Below are positions 1 through 12,500 of a stretch of 64,000 bases of DNA, piece by piece. This DNA comes from Amoebophrya sp. A120 (lineage: Eukaryota > Sar > Dinophyceae > Syndiniales > Amoebophryaceae), in contig CAJINV010000001.1 of the NCBI GenBank assembly GCA_905178155.1, positions 4,878,747-4,942,746 of the forward strand, given 5' to 3'. Within the stretch, counting starts at the first letter, position 1. Every line of letters begins with the position of its first letter. A program made the translations under genes and the position numbers. A model generated the notes under the pieces. The model saw nothing but the letters and a program-made list of their open reading frames with translations, was not told where the DNA came from and searched no databases.

Positions 1-122
1 GCTCGCTTCCTCTGTGTTTTCCCTTTCTATCTGCGCATAACAAGTTTTTCCTGTCATAGCAGACAAACTTTCGTTGCAGTTTTCCCAAACGACTTACACT
101 AACACAGTTTTTTTCTTGGATA
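1..122 (+). mobile_element. Right end of a truncated introner element (family E)
   Basis: Bases 104-122 read as a T-rich tract followed by CTTGGATA. The same right end occurs at 10522, 12464 and 15720, where a matching left end is visible. Here the left end lies outside the window or is too diverged to see, so this is called from one end only. Confidence 0.4.
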
Positions 123-203
123 ATCTCGGCGCTTGGGGTAATCCGGACAGCGACTAAATACAGACGAGGCCGCAATACTACATATAAGGACTTCGACGAC
201 TAA
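123..203 (+). CDS. Possible terminal exon of an upstream gene (partial)
   Basis: Directly after the introner end at 122 a frame stays open for 26 codons to TAA at 201-203. If the element was an intron of a plus-strand gene, this is the last exon. A second frame, closing earlier at a TAA near 153, is also compatible, so the reading frame is not settled. No domain is recognisable. Confidence 0.2.
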   Translation: MSALGVIRTATKYRRGRNTTYKDFDD

Positions 204-1653
204 TTGATATTGAAGATGATGCAACGTAACTACTAGAAATTTTTGAGATCATACTTCTACTGCAGGTTGAGCAGTTAGTTTCCAGGTGAGAATATGCGGT
301 TTTATTTTTCAAATCATACGATCGATAATTTAATCAACAACGCAAGAGCAGCAGGGCTCGCACCGAACCCGATGCGAACAGAGCAGGAAAGAAAGAGACA
401 TGCTGGGCCTCTCTTAGAACTAGATGACGGAGAGTAGACGTCAGACGATAGATAGAAAACTACTGGAACTACGCAGAAAAATATAATGAGCAGACGACAA
501 TGAAAAAAGAATAAACAAGCATCATGGTTGATGTGATCGATTGCGCTCGAATCGTCGCGCGATTGTTACTAATATTCCTGGTGTCCTCTTTGGCCAAGCA
601 ACAAGCAAGCGAGCACCGATAAGCGATAAAGCGTGTTCCTTCACGCGTCCTATCAGCAGTCCGAATATCATCGCTTCTTGCACAAAACCTATCAATGATC
701 CTCAGCGCGTATTCCTCATGCATCCGCCTTCCATGCGGAATTCACGTCCTCAGCGCGTATTACGACTGGACTTAACATCCCACGCGCTTTGCAAGTGCGA
801 ATTTTTTGGCTTATGTTTTACAGTGTGAAGAAGGGGGGTACCTGGGATCCGCTTCTTTTCCTGTTTGGTATCGGCCGCTGCTTACCGCCGGATCAGCGCA
901 TTGATACGAAACTCAAGAATATAGAGAAATAGATATGAATCTAAGAACAAACCAGGCTAAAATCGGTGAAGTGACTTTATCGATTTTAGCATAGTTGTCA
1001 ACTTTTTGCGTCTCAGAGCCACGTAATGCTAAGAGATCTTTTTCGCGCAGCGGCAGCCAATTTCTTTTTTTCATTCGCATTTGTGATTTTCTTTCCGCAT
1101 AGGGATAAGTCAAAAACAAATAAGGTGAAAAACATCCTCCAGAGCACACAGGTGAAAAAAGAGCCTTGACAGACCAACATTTGTACAAACGTAATGCTTG
1201 TCACAAAGGTGCTACTTCTGCTCTAGCAAGATGAAGAGAAATTCAATGTCTCAATATGTTCGTTTCCACTGCCAAGAATAATTATATTATAATTCTTTTT
1301 GGATGAGGCTTTTTGTTTTTTTGGGACTTGAGAGGCTCTCTTTGGGACTTGGTCGCCAGGCTCTCTTTTTTTCCCCTCGTGATTCGCAAAAAAGGACGGG
1401 TGGACCCCTTTCCGGGACTTGAAGTAGCCAGAATACCACCGGAGGAGCTCGGAAATTAAAGGAAAAGGCCCCCGCTTGATGCTGCTGTTTCTTCATGGAC
1501 CGGAAAAGGCAAGCGGCGAAAAATCTTCATGGACCGCGTCGGCGAAAAATCAGCTGCAACGCAAAACCCTGGGGGCTGGAGCGACGCACAACCTTACCAC
1601 TTGCCGCCCACACAACCACAACGCTTTTGGTTTCGCAGACGCATAGTGACTGC
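204..1653. other. Non-coding stretch, no gene recognised
   Basis: Only short open frames on both strands, none protein-like. Two local repeats are visible: a 14-bp duplication CCTCAGCGCGTATT near 700 and 748, and a threefold GGGACTTG motif, twice followed by GGCTCTCTT, between about 1320 and 1425. Confidence 0.5.
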
Positions 1654-1700
1654 TTCAAACATGCATGGATAAGTTGGAGGGGGTTGGAGAATCTCTTTAA
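1654..1700 (+). repeat. 47-bp direct repeat, copy 1 (left flank of recombinase element)
   Basis: These 47 bases recur without mismatch at 2808-2854 in the same orientation. The pair brackets the recombinase remnant. It could be the product of site-specific insertion (att-like) or the terminal direct repeats of the element. The repeat begins TTCAAACATGCATGGATAAG and ends CTCTTTAA. Confidence 0.85.
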
Positions 1701-2807
1701 TTGACATACGCATCTGATCTCCGGCTATTGATTAGTCGCTCGGGCTCAGCGATGGGAGAGCGCGAGAATCGATCGGGCGAACGGGAACAGTTTTCGTCGT
1801 GCGCGCCCGCGTTGGGCGGCTGCGAAGCGGAAAGAATCCGCGTGAGGCTATCCCACCGAGGCCCGAGCGAGGATTCTCCCAACGCTGCCAAGTCCTTGTG
1901 AGGGCAGAGGGCTGCGTGCGTGAAAAGGTCCCGGGCGCGTTGCCATTGACCCGCGCGAGCAAACTCGCACGAAGAAGTGCGAGGCTGTATCTAATGTGAA
2001 AACGACAGGCCACAAACCTGCTCACTCAGAGTCATCATCTGAAGAGCCAAGGACGTCCCTGGCCTTCCCCTTGGCCTGCTCAAGGATCCCAGCCTTGAAA
2101 ATCTCCTCGCGGCCCAGGTATTCTCTGAGTGCCTTGCTACTCCACTCCCCCGCGACTAAAATGTCGCGAAGGTTGCCGCCGCTCGCGACAATGCTCTGCG
2201 CGGCACCCCGCCGCAGTGATTGCGTGCCAAAGTTTGCCGGGGCCGCCTCGGCCCGGCCGGCTTCCTTCATCTTGTCGAGGATGAACTTGTAGGTGATCGA
2301 TGGGAAGAGGGCCTCCCCATGCTTCTTCGACCGAACGAAGGCCCCGACCACATGCACAGGCTGGGGCCGTCCGTCGGCAAGCCTCTCCGCAACGGCAGTG
2401 CCTCGTCTTTCAAGCGCAGCAGAAAGATGAAGCAGGTCGCCAAGATGATCTGCAGCTCTCTGCAGTCATTACTCTCGATCATGCGCGAGAGGGTGGCCGG
2501 CATCACTGCGTCCTTCTTGCGGGACGGGGCCTGCTTACGTCTAATCCCGGTGTAGATGTCGCGAAACTCATCACCGGGAAAGTCGGCGGGCAAGCCCAAA
2601 AACTTGGGCGCCTTTGTGATCGCGGACTTGTATGAGCGCGCGGTCTGCTCGTTCTGCGCGAGTGCCACGAACTCCTGGAGGTCAATGGACTTGACCGGAA
2701 AATGCGGAATCCCCTTGGAGTCGCAAAACCGCCCCCAGGCCAAAAGCGGGGACTTGTAGGTGTTCCAACTTGAAGCACGCATGCTCGACCCTTTCACCGC
2801 GCGGAGG
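1701..2807 (-). mobile_element. Tyrosine-recombinase element between 47-bp direct repeats
   Basis: This 1.1-kb segment lies exactly between the two 47-bp repeats. It carries a minus-strand tyrosine-recombinase remnant (2022-2812) and about 320 bp of GC-rich DNA without a convincing gene. Layout and size would fit a degenerate Crypton-like or DIRS-like element, or another mobile unit using a tyrosine recombinase. No reverse transcriptase is visible. The family assignment is inference. Confidence 0.65.
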
Positions 2808-2812
2808 TTCAA
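2022..2812 (-). pseudogene. Tyrosine recombinase / integrase, frameshifted
   Basis: Two overlapping minus-strand frames make one protein. The upstream part (2812 to about 2350) has an N-terminal core-binding region (SSWNTYKSPLLAWGRFC) and a catalytic-type arginine segment (FLLRLKDEAL). The downstream part (about 2357 to 2022) has the C-terminal box SLRRGAAQ, a GEWSS tryptophan and the REYLG tyrosine. The normal HxxR histidine appears to be Gln (TQSLRR). A frame change near 2350 separates the halves. The first methionine of the upstream part is at about 2782, since the frame enters directly from the flanking repeat. Family members act as topoisomerase-like strand-exchange enzymes. With the frame break and altered box II histidine, this copy is probably inactive. 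Confidence 0.75.
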
Positions 2813-2854
2813 ACATGCATGGATAAGTTGGAGGGGGTTGGAGAATCTCTTTAA
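2808..2854 (+). repeat. 47-bp direct repeat, copy 2 (right flank of recombinase element)
   Basis: Identical to 1654-1700, same orientation. It directly abuts the upstream end of the recombinase frame, so the gene's N terminus may have been lost or may lie in the repeat. Confidence 0.85.
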
Positions 2855-2892
2855 GTTCCAAAAAGAGCTTCTATCTAAGTTCCAAAAAGAGC
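2853..2892 (+). repeat. 16-bp direct duplication beside the recombinase element
   Basis: AAGTTCCAAAAAGAGC occurs at 2853-2868 and again at 2877-2892, 8 bp apart. It may be a footprint of the insertion or a small tandem duplication. Confidence 0.6.
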
Positions 2893-3529
2893 CTCAGTCA
2901 CGTGTCTGAAAAAAAGCCGCAGCCATTCCATTTACTATCAAACGGAATTTGGAAAGTGTCAATGCATGAAAAAACTATAAATGACAATCCGTACTATACA
3001 CTAAGAAACACTTTAGACAGTTTTTTTTTCTCGGGGGTGTACTTTCTTTCGAGGAATGTTTTAGTTTTTCGTTCGTATTTTTTTTTGCTGCTGAAAATCA
3101 ATCTAGCCCTAGCGCTTAAAGCTTGCCACCCTGTTAAGAAACTCGCTGTGTAAGTGTAAAATAGGAAGCGGGTAAGTAGCATGGACGTAGGCAAAATTGA
3201 CGACGACGCGCAGCGGATTAGGTGGCAACATTTTCGACTCACTGCATTAGCTTCCAAGAGGAACCAGAAGTTGCCCGCGTTTTGCTGCACTTTCCTGAAG
3301 GTACTTACGTTTTCTGCACTGGATTGCATTGAGAGCTGCTGAAAATCAAAATAGTGTGAGTATGAGTATTTTTACAGGAAACTTGGTTCCGTGAAAAAAT
3401 TACAAGCCTCTTAATAATCGATGTAATGTTGTCATCTGATCTCTTTTATTTCATTCTGCAAACCACAATAATCGCCAACAGCATTAGCAGTCGCAGCTAC
3501 GAGGAAGGGTGACCACCGCGAGCTTGCCC
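2893..3529. other. Intergenic region upstream of the GAF gene
   Basis: AT-rich with T and A runs and no convincing coding frame. In the frame of the next gene there is an in-frame TAG near 3485, so the first ATG after it (3530) is the likely start. Confidence 0.5.
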
Positions 3530-6500
3530 ATGACGTTGGAGAGAAAAGGCCCGGCAGAACCAGGAAACACTTCCTCAGCTGCAACCAGTCCTCAGGAGCA
3601 TGATTTTGCTTATGAATTCAACATTTCTTTTTGTTCATCATCTTCTAGGACTTACATAACAGCAATATGCGGGAGACTTTTTTCCGGCCACCTTGAGAAG
3701 CGCACACGCAATTCTTTTTCTTCATCATCAATGGCAAAAGCGATGAAGCTCGGAGAACCATCTTCACGACGTCCTCAATGCCGCCGCAGTGCTGGCTCTA
3801 AAGCGAACATTCAAAGAACAACGCCTCCGAAAGGAATGAAGTGCAGTGAAAATCGCAACACGTACCTGCGCCGCTTATCGACAGGTCCCCGCTATTCATT
3901 GCAAATATGTCAGGGTTTGGCGCATTACACAGCTTGAGATGCTGCCTTTGGATAATTCTACGAAAAATTGTAATGCATGCGCAGCAAGTGCAAGAGGAGT
4001 CCTGTCCAGCTTTTGCCACGCGGAAGGGGCTTTTGTCATGCGGTAGGGGCACCACGACCACCAGGAAACCCTCACAGAATCTGTGTTGCTAGCGCATGCG
4101 TCCCAGACTCAGACATCATGTAAAATGTGCATGAGAGAGACTCAGACTCATGCAGCGTGGATCGATGCAGAGGGGGACCTGCTCCGGCGACAGGCGCTAT
4201 CCAACCAACCAGCCAAGTTTTGCAATCTTCCAGACCCAAACATGTTTGCAAATGATACCTGTGGTGCAGTGAAACGACAGCACGACCTGCAACATCACCA
4301 CAGATCTACTAGTAGTAAGACCCCTTCGGCTACTAGTTCTGCTTGTGGCGCCCCGTCTCCAACAAGACTGTTTGCGCTCTCCAGCATCTTGAAAGTTGTT
4401 CTGTTTGCGCACCAACTCGTCCTTTTATTCGCGGCTGGCGCAGGAAGCGGCAGCTCCGGAGGAACAAGTCCGCCCTTGTCCAAAATTCCGAGCTTTCTGG
4501 GAAAGAAGCGGAGCAGCACTAAGCAGAGTGATGCGGAAGAAGATGGAGCTACTACTTCTATGCATTGCAAATATGTCTGGGTCTGGAATATTGCAGCTTG
4601 TCATACTAAGTCTGGATCATGCGAAAATCTGTGTTGTATGATTATCAAAAGTTGTAGTTGTCCAGTTTTGATCAGGTTGGGAGGGCGTTTCTCATGCAGG
4701 ATAGGCATGACGTTGATAGAGAAAGAGATCTCACAGCACTTATCATCCTAGGTGCTGCATTCCAGATCTTATCTTATGGGTCATGGAAAACCGGCATGAC
4801 AGATCTTGCATTCTTCCGGATCGAGACAAATTTGCATTTGATAACTTCTTCTGGGACGATGGAGGGGGTCTCCGGCTCCGGCTCCTCCTCTTCCCAAACC
4901 GCCGTCTCTCCCCTCACAGACGCCCCATTGAATGAGTACGGGCATCCGCAGGTCTCGGGAATGGACGTTGACGAGCAAGAGTTCACCTACGGTGTGGAAA
5001 TCCCTAGCACCGAACCCGGCCGCCTGCAGTACCTCCGCAGCATGATGCTGGATGACTTACCGGACCAAGAGATCGAAGAGATCACCAAGGTGTGTCAGGA
5101 AATTTTTCGCGTTCCCATGGTACTGGTCAGCATTGTCGAATCGGAGCGGCAGTGGTTCAAATCAGCTATCGGATTCGGATGCAGCGACACCGCACGGGAG
5201 GTTATTACAATGAAAAATGCCCCCACCCCCGAACTTGGGAGCATTTGTATTGCAAACCTTTCCAAATGAAACACTCCCACTCGCCCTCTTGCATCCATCA
5301 GCATCGCAGGTTTCCAATCATGAATAGCAAAAATTTGTATTGCAAAAGACCCCAGTCCCAGCAAGAGCGGCGCTTGTCATGCAAGCGATGCGATACACGC
5401 CTAGACTCTGCATCAGAAAGATAAAGACTCACACTCCTTTCACGCATGACAAAAAGTTTTTATTTGAAAACTTCGCATCACAAATTTTTGAGATGTCGGC
5501 GCCGTTGTTTTAGCATCACAAATTTTTGAGATGCTCGCGATGTTTTTCGCGGTTCTGACCCTATGCCGTTCCAGCGCCTGCGGAGGCTTGCCTCCCCAGC
5601 GATGATGGACAATGGCAATGTCGGCGCGGTTGTTTTAGCGTCACAAATTTTTGCAGTTTCAGAGGTGGGGGGCATTTTTCACTGTAATAGAGGTGTCATT
5701 TTGCGCACACAGTTTGCTGATGGATTGTCCGGAGATTCTCTACGTCCCGGACGCGACGCAGGACCTATCAAATGCAAAAATGTCTGGGTCTGGATGAGTG
5801 GAACTTGTAATGCTGTCTGCGGATTCTAAAAATATCTGTGTTGCATGAGCAACAAGAGGAGTCAGCTCTTGGCACGCGGAGAGGGCATTTGTCATGCGTA
5901 ATTAGAATCAAGATAGAAGAAAATCTGTGATGCTAGCACCAGCATCACAGACCTGACGGGTCATGCAAAATGTGCATGACAAGCCCCGACTCTTCCAGAC
6001 CCAGACATATTTGCAATCCATAGGACCGGCGTTTTATGTACAACTCCCTGGTGCGTAACGACCCGAAGCTGAGGTTCTATTGCGGTTGCCCCATTATCGT
6101 TGAGGGCGTCCGCCTGGGGGCGTTGTGCATTCTGGACACCATCCCCCGCGTGGACATGACGCAGGAAAAAGCCATGCTCCTGTGCAACTTCGCCGACATC
6201 GTTTCCGCGGCGCTCGCACGCACGAAGAACCGCAGCGAGCACTTTGACATGCTACACAATAGTTGCTTTCTACTGGACTTAGAGCGGGAGCCCGAGCACG
6301 AAATCAAACGGAAGTTGATCATACGCGAAGAGCCGACGCTGAGCCAAAATAGCAACAACGAGAAGGTGGACATAGCCGACCTTTCCAGCGGCGCGCCTCG
6401 GTCCTCGCCGCCCTGGCAGCAGAGCAGCGAACTGCGCGAGAACCCGACTATCGTAGAGAAGTGCAAACGCAACGAAGACGGTGAGATGGTTTGCGCCGAC

Positions 6501-9500
6501 GACGCAGGGAGCGACGGTGAAGGCAAGACGTTTGGTCGCATCTTGTACTCGAACCGGCTGGGAAAACAGCTGGTTGCAGCCTTGACGCCGACAAATGAGG
6601 CGGAGGGCAGCGGAGCCCGGGCAGCAGGTCGGTCCAAGGCAGGCTCGGCCTCGGCGACGTTGCCGGGCGGGGAGCCAATCTGTGGAGCGCCGTTCTCCTG
6701 CTGGATTCCTCCGGGGAGTGCGCATAACAGGCAAGACGAAGAGGTGCATCACTTCTCCGATTTGGTGCACGTTACCGACCACCGAGCGGTCCGCGATGCA
6801 ATCTTCAGCAGGGCGGCGATGCGCAGGTCGTCGGCTGCCAGCGTGGTGGTGTTTCCGGGGACGCGCCGGAATCCCGAGCGCGCTGGCACCGTCTGCTACT
6901 GGCATCCCGCTGCGTTCCAAGCCCGCCCGCACAAGTTCGGCGACAACATGCAAACCGTAGTTTCCTACCCCTACGTGGACACAAACGAGAATGCGGCGCC
7001 GAGACCAAAAGGGAACGAACAAAGCGAAAGCGAGAGCTCTGCGCATCAAGATGACACAGGAACTGCTTCTACTTCCGCGAACAAACAAGACACGTTGAAG
7101 AAAATGGGATCTAGTGTCCCAACTGAATTTGGCAAGAATGGCGAAAAAGTAAGAGGGTTTGTAGTGATAAAGGACTACGACCCCAACAACGATCCCAGCC
7201 TTAGCTTCGAGCGGGCACGACGCAAATATGAAGAAAACGAACAAGAGGCGAGACCACTGTTTCCAGGTGCAGGGCCCAACATCACGCCAATCAGGACCCG
7301 CGGGGACCTGGACTGGTTCCTGAACATTAAGCACAAGGAGAAACGCAAGACCAGTCACAGAGGGCGCAAAAGAGGCAAGCCCGCCCACGATCTTACTGTG
7401 ATAGAAGACTTGGATGCCTCTCCTGAGCAACAACCAAGCGTGGTGGACGACAGATTCTCCATTGCCCCGATAATCAAGGACGGAGATGCCGGCGACCTAT
7501 TGGGGACGGAGAACGCAGAGGTGCGGCGCGAAGCTGGGACTAGTTCTACGACGGAGAGAAACAACGCTACTCCTCTTCTTGATGCCTCGAAAATGGTGAA
7601 GGGCAAGGGGGTTTTGCGGGAACAAAAGGAAAACCGAACGAAAGACGAGCACCTGGCGGAGGGCGAGAAGCCGATACTGTATGTGCTGCTGGTGTCCAGC
7701 AAATTCTGCCAGGCCTGCACGCTGTTTCGCGAATTCTACTGCACCGCGAGCGTGCCGTACAACAGCCACCGCGTCAGCTTCGCGGAAGTGGACGTGGGCC
7801 CTTCCTACGGCCTGGCGCCCTCCCTAGTCGGAGGAAAACCACTTGTGCTTCCGATGCTGCTGTACTTCGACCGGCACGGTACTCTGCTGGGGGATCATCG
7901 GAGCAGGCACCTCGACGTCACCACTGCCTCGGAATTCCGGGGCCAGTTGTCGGACCACATCCAGGATGCCGAAGAACGGGAGACCTTCGAGAAGGAGCAG
8001 GAGGCCAATGGCAAGTTGCCCCCCCGAAAGGTGGTGCCCGACAGCGACGAGTCAGATGACGAGGACGAGGACGACGAATCGGCTCGCTTCTACGCATTGC
8101 AAACATGGCTGGGTCTGGAGACATGCAAATTTGATGTGATCCGCCCTGCGCGTCACACAAAAATCTGTCGTGCATCACTGCCAAAAGATGCTTCGCTTGC
8201 CCACTTTGTTTTGGTCGATTTGAGGCAACGTCTCTCATGCCGGATAGGCATTGTAATTGTAAAGGTTTCCATTGCGCGAAGAGTCTGGTGTAATGCTGCG
8301 CCCTGCATTTATTTTCCAGACCTCAAAGGGCATGCTGGAAAAGCTGCATGAGCATGACAAACATCTACACTCATCCAGACCTCCCAGATATGTTTTGCAT
8401 TTGATAGCTTCGAAAGGGAAAGCCAGGGCCTGAGTGGACCCCCCGGCAACGCAGGGGCACGAGGGCCGACGCCGAGCGGAGGTCTCTGGCGGGCCACTCG
8501 CCCTACACCTGCGAGACAGGCTTTTTTGGGTCCGAGCGAGGAACTACAGCAGCCAGGACGTACAGAGGACACTGGCACTGCAACAAGTGAACCACGGGGC
8601 CAGCAACTGGGCCTGCGAGAGGCCGTTGCTCATGGAGAACCTCCTCCCCTGGCTACTTCGGGGGTTCCGAGCAGTTCCTCCTCATCTACGGTTAACAGCA
8701 AAAATAGTGTGGGTGCAGCGACTGGCACCGGCTCCACTGCGTCCGGCACAAATTATGTTCGACCTCCACAAGGTCAAGGTGCTGCAGGGACAGCAGGACG
8801 AGCAGCAGCTGCAGGAGGAACAATGCAGCTCCCTAGTATAATAAGTCCGTCCAGCCAGACAACTCCGTCTCCGACATCACAGCCGGACGAGAACCGCACG
8901 ACAACAAAACCCGAAAAGAAAACCCTGTCTGGAGCCTTCCTTCGCAGCATCACCTCCTTGGTTCCCGCCCGGATCATGCGACATTCGTCCACCTCGTCCG
9001 TTCGGGGAACACCGCGGACGTCCTCCCATCCAAGGCTCTTCCTCTCGCGATCCTCGTCTGATACTTTACTGAAAAATGGCCCGCCCCCAGAAAAGCGAGC
9101 GGTTTGCACTGCAAGAAAGCTTGTTCTACGATGCACAGTAGTAGTGGGTTTGGTCAGTGGAGAATTCAGCCGCATGAAGATACACACAAAATAATATATT
9201 TAGCGTATATTTATAACTCAGAGCCAGCTGGTCCTCGCGGTCGCGCAGCATGAAGTCAGACGTACTCAGCAGCAGCGATACAGCTTTGCGCTTCTCTGGG
9301 TCGAGAATTTGTGCTGCGGATATGTACTCGCGCAATCACAATTGTTTCCACATCCACTTCGAATCTTCAGCTGCGAACGTTACAGTACTTAATAGCCCTG
9401 ACTTTGTTTTTCTGGTGGGGCGGCATGTTTTGCCTTGATGTCAGGACGAGAAGAGAGTTGCGGGTCCGGTCCCGGTATGGTGGGCGGCAAGAAACCGTGT

Positions 9501-12500
9501 CGCGATAAGAAAAGTTCAGGATATGCTTCTAAGTCCGCGAACACGGGAAAGGGCTGCTCTACTGTGCTGTCGGGGACCTCGCCCAAGAAAGCCTGCCAGT
9601 TTACAAAATTCATTGCGCGGATAGACGCTTGTGACGAAGCCAACGCGTGCCAAACCATGACTACAATCCACCGGTTGCGAGCCGAGGACCGCGAGACGGC
9701 TGCACAGTTTCTCGAAAGGCAGGTCGAGCAAAGGCTGCTCCAGTCGAAAAAGCGGAGCACGGACGGGCCGGTCTCCGCAAGAGTCTTTTTGGAGCAGGAC
9801 CTGGAGTCCTTTCGCATCGACGAGAACGGCGAGAGGCACGTGCGGACTGTTCTAGCCTGCCCAGCCCAAGCGTGTCCCGAGGGCAAAATGGAGGTAGACG
9901 AGGGCGCGGGAACAAACACGCGCAGGCTCATGTTCATCTCTCCGGGCTGCACAACGGACGTTCCCGAAGCCGGGCCCGCCGACACGCTCTCTCTGCGGAG
10001 AGAAACCTGGGCCAACTGCGTGCATGTTCTGTTTGCCGAAAATGTCTACCGCAAAGCTCTCCAGCTGCTGCTGACGTCATTCGATCACGATTCGTTGCGC
10101 AAAAATGCACTTTCGGCCGTCGACAAGCGGCAGATATTGATGGCGAAAGTGCAGTTGCTGGAACGTCAGTGCCGCAACAAGGGCGCGGACAAAAAGAAGG
10201 GGAAGTGTGGAAACAAAAGGAAAACAAACAAAAAGGGTTGCACGGTGACGCTTGTATCCAAGAAAAAAACTGTGCGAGTGTGGCTGTCTAGTTGGTAGCA
10301 GAATGTTGACAAATTTGTTCTGCATGTCAGAGAAATCATCTTGTCATGTGCAGCGAGTTCCAGTTCGTGAAATAAACAGAATACATGTATGAAGCTGGGA
10401 GATCATGCATGGCTAGCCAGCTTCACAACTTCAACTGTACTAAAAGTAGCTGTGTTGCATGCAGCTTGACATTTTGACAAACTTTTACAGATATTACAGT
10501 TAGACAGTTTTTTTCTTGCATAGCTTGCCCGCAACTTTGAAAACAACACCGATGACGGGGACGTCGACTTTCATATCCTGTGTAAAAGCGTTGACGTCCC
10601 CAGAGCTGTCAGAAAGTACATAAAAGAACACCCGACCAGAGTTCTCTTCATGCAGATCTGCAATTTTATTTTTACAGGAACGCCCGTTGTAATGCTAATG
10701 CGCATCCCTCTACACTACTAGTACTATTAGAGGAACTTTCAATCGTGTTTTGGCATTTATTGTAATGAGCAGGGTATCTAATTTTTAAGGCAATGAATTT
10801 TTGAAGGTGCAGCTATCCTTGCTAAACTGCACTAAAATACAGAGACGAGCCAACATGATTTCCTCCAAAACTTTTTCTTTTGAGCTTGTGCTGCTAAGTT
10901 GTTTCCACCTTGTTGACTCCGGGGCGGACACTTTTTTGCTCAGGATACGTCCGGAAACAGATGGCGCGGAGGAGAAAAAGAAAAAGGAGAAGAAGCCGCC
11001 CTACGCGTTTAGCGGAACCATCCGTCGCACCCTGGAAACGCAAATCAAAGACAGTCAGATTCACGTCTATGGCGGCAACCGGTCCTCCGTCCTGGCGTCG
11101 CAGATGCGCGACCGCGGCTTGGATGCTCGGCAGGCAAAGACTCGCCGCGTGTACGCAGATCAGCTATTGCGCGACATCTGGCCGGGCCTGAATGCGAACC
11201 ACGACCCGGAAGTGCCAGGGGAGACATCACCGGACGCCGACGGTAGTACCGGGGCGCGAGCACGCTGCTGCCCGGGCGGAGCTGCTTCCAGCAGCGACCG
11301 CTTCAAGCCAGCCACGTTGAGTTCGGAACAGGAGGAACAAAAGAAAGCCTTGCTATATCCTACAGAAAAAAGTTCCCCGCAGGGCATTTTTTAATTTGGA
11401 TCGATAAATGCAAAAATAGACAACTGCCATGTTGGACGAGCCTCTCACATGCTGCTTGAGACATCATGTCAGCGTCGACTATTTCTATTTCATTTTGCTG
11501 CGTTCCAAACATGCCCGGCGCCGGCCACCTTTTTGCTGTCTGATATTCTGAAGGAAAAGTCCATGGTGCTGCCCGTCATGCTATCCTGTGTAAAAACGTC
11601 CCCGCCCCGGAGATGTTATGCTTAGTTTGCAAATCTGCAATCCTGAAAGAGTAAAAAATGTTTATCGTACGCTTCGGCTTCCTCACCCACCCCCGGGAAG
11701 GGAATCCTTGGGCTGTGGCGCGGGGGTGATGGTGTCCACTACGAGATGATGATGCGTAGCCCCATTAGCAGGGCTTTCCAATGCTCTCCGGGGGGTTGTC
11801 ATGCTGGAAATGGAATCAGGATAAGACGCTGGATTTGTGATTTAGTGGCTTCACAGGCTGACGTGACCGGAATTATACTACGAGCCCAAACTTTAACTTG
11901 TCATACCGAGACGTCCTGCCCGTAGATCAGCGATGTCATGCGAAACACACAGAGCATGTTTTTGTTGGAGTGTAGAGAATAATCAAAATGCACAGCTTGA
12001 CTCTGGGCTGGGGGCGTTGTTCCTGAGGATAGATGCATCCGGATGGGCGATGCGGACGCCCCATAGCCATCATCGATGTTGTCGAAAAACGCCGCACTGT
12101 AGTCTGCCAAGTCGAGTGGTTCGTTCGCATCTGCGACCACATCGGGAAGTCGAAAAGCTCGATGTACGTGATGCTGTGTGAGCACCGGCACACCACTGAC
12201 CTGGCGAACCTGATTATCCAAGCAAAAAAATGTGTACTTAAGTGTGAATCTATGATGCGATGAATAGATGACATGCAATGCAAATAAGTATTTTCTTGAC
12301 GGCACTTGCCCTGCCAGACAGTCACGGAGCCCCCTTCTCATTATGCAATTTTCGCACGTATTCCCTAGGTATGACAGCAGGGCAGGATTTGTCTGCCATG
12401 TTACCACCTCAACAAGAAAGCGTGCACTATCTAACCAACGCAGCTGTTTATTTTTTTCTGGATACTCGTCGGGGAAATCTTGAGCTGGGAACGCGAGATC

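Noticed and set aside
469-828. Overlapping short frames on both strands
   Set aside because: Under 100 codons, no domain, ordinary composition; no support as genes.
6279-7433. 384-codon minus-strand frame
   Set aside because: Antisense to the GAF gene's longest exon. The plus frame holds the GAF end and acidic stretches, and its GC-rich third positions open the opposite frame.
9126-9335. Minus-strand frame with a protein-like stretch (REYISAAQILDPEKRKAV) near 9210-9335
   Set aside because: It lies inside the family C introner at 9062-9440. The plus-strand frame continues correctly across that element, so the minus frame is probably chance.
9389-10015. 208-codon minus-strand frame
   Set aside because: Antisense shadow of the 809-nt plus-strand exon, which has helical Glu/Lys/Leu-rich coding character and correct joins.
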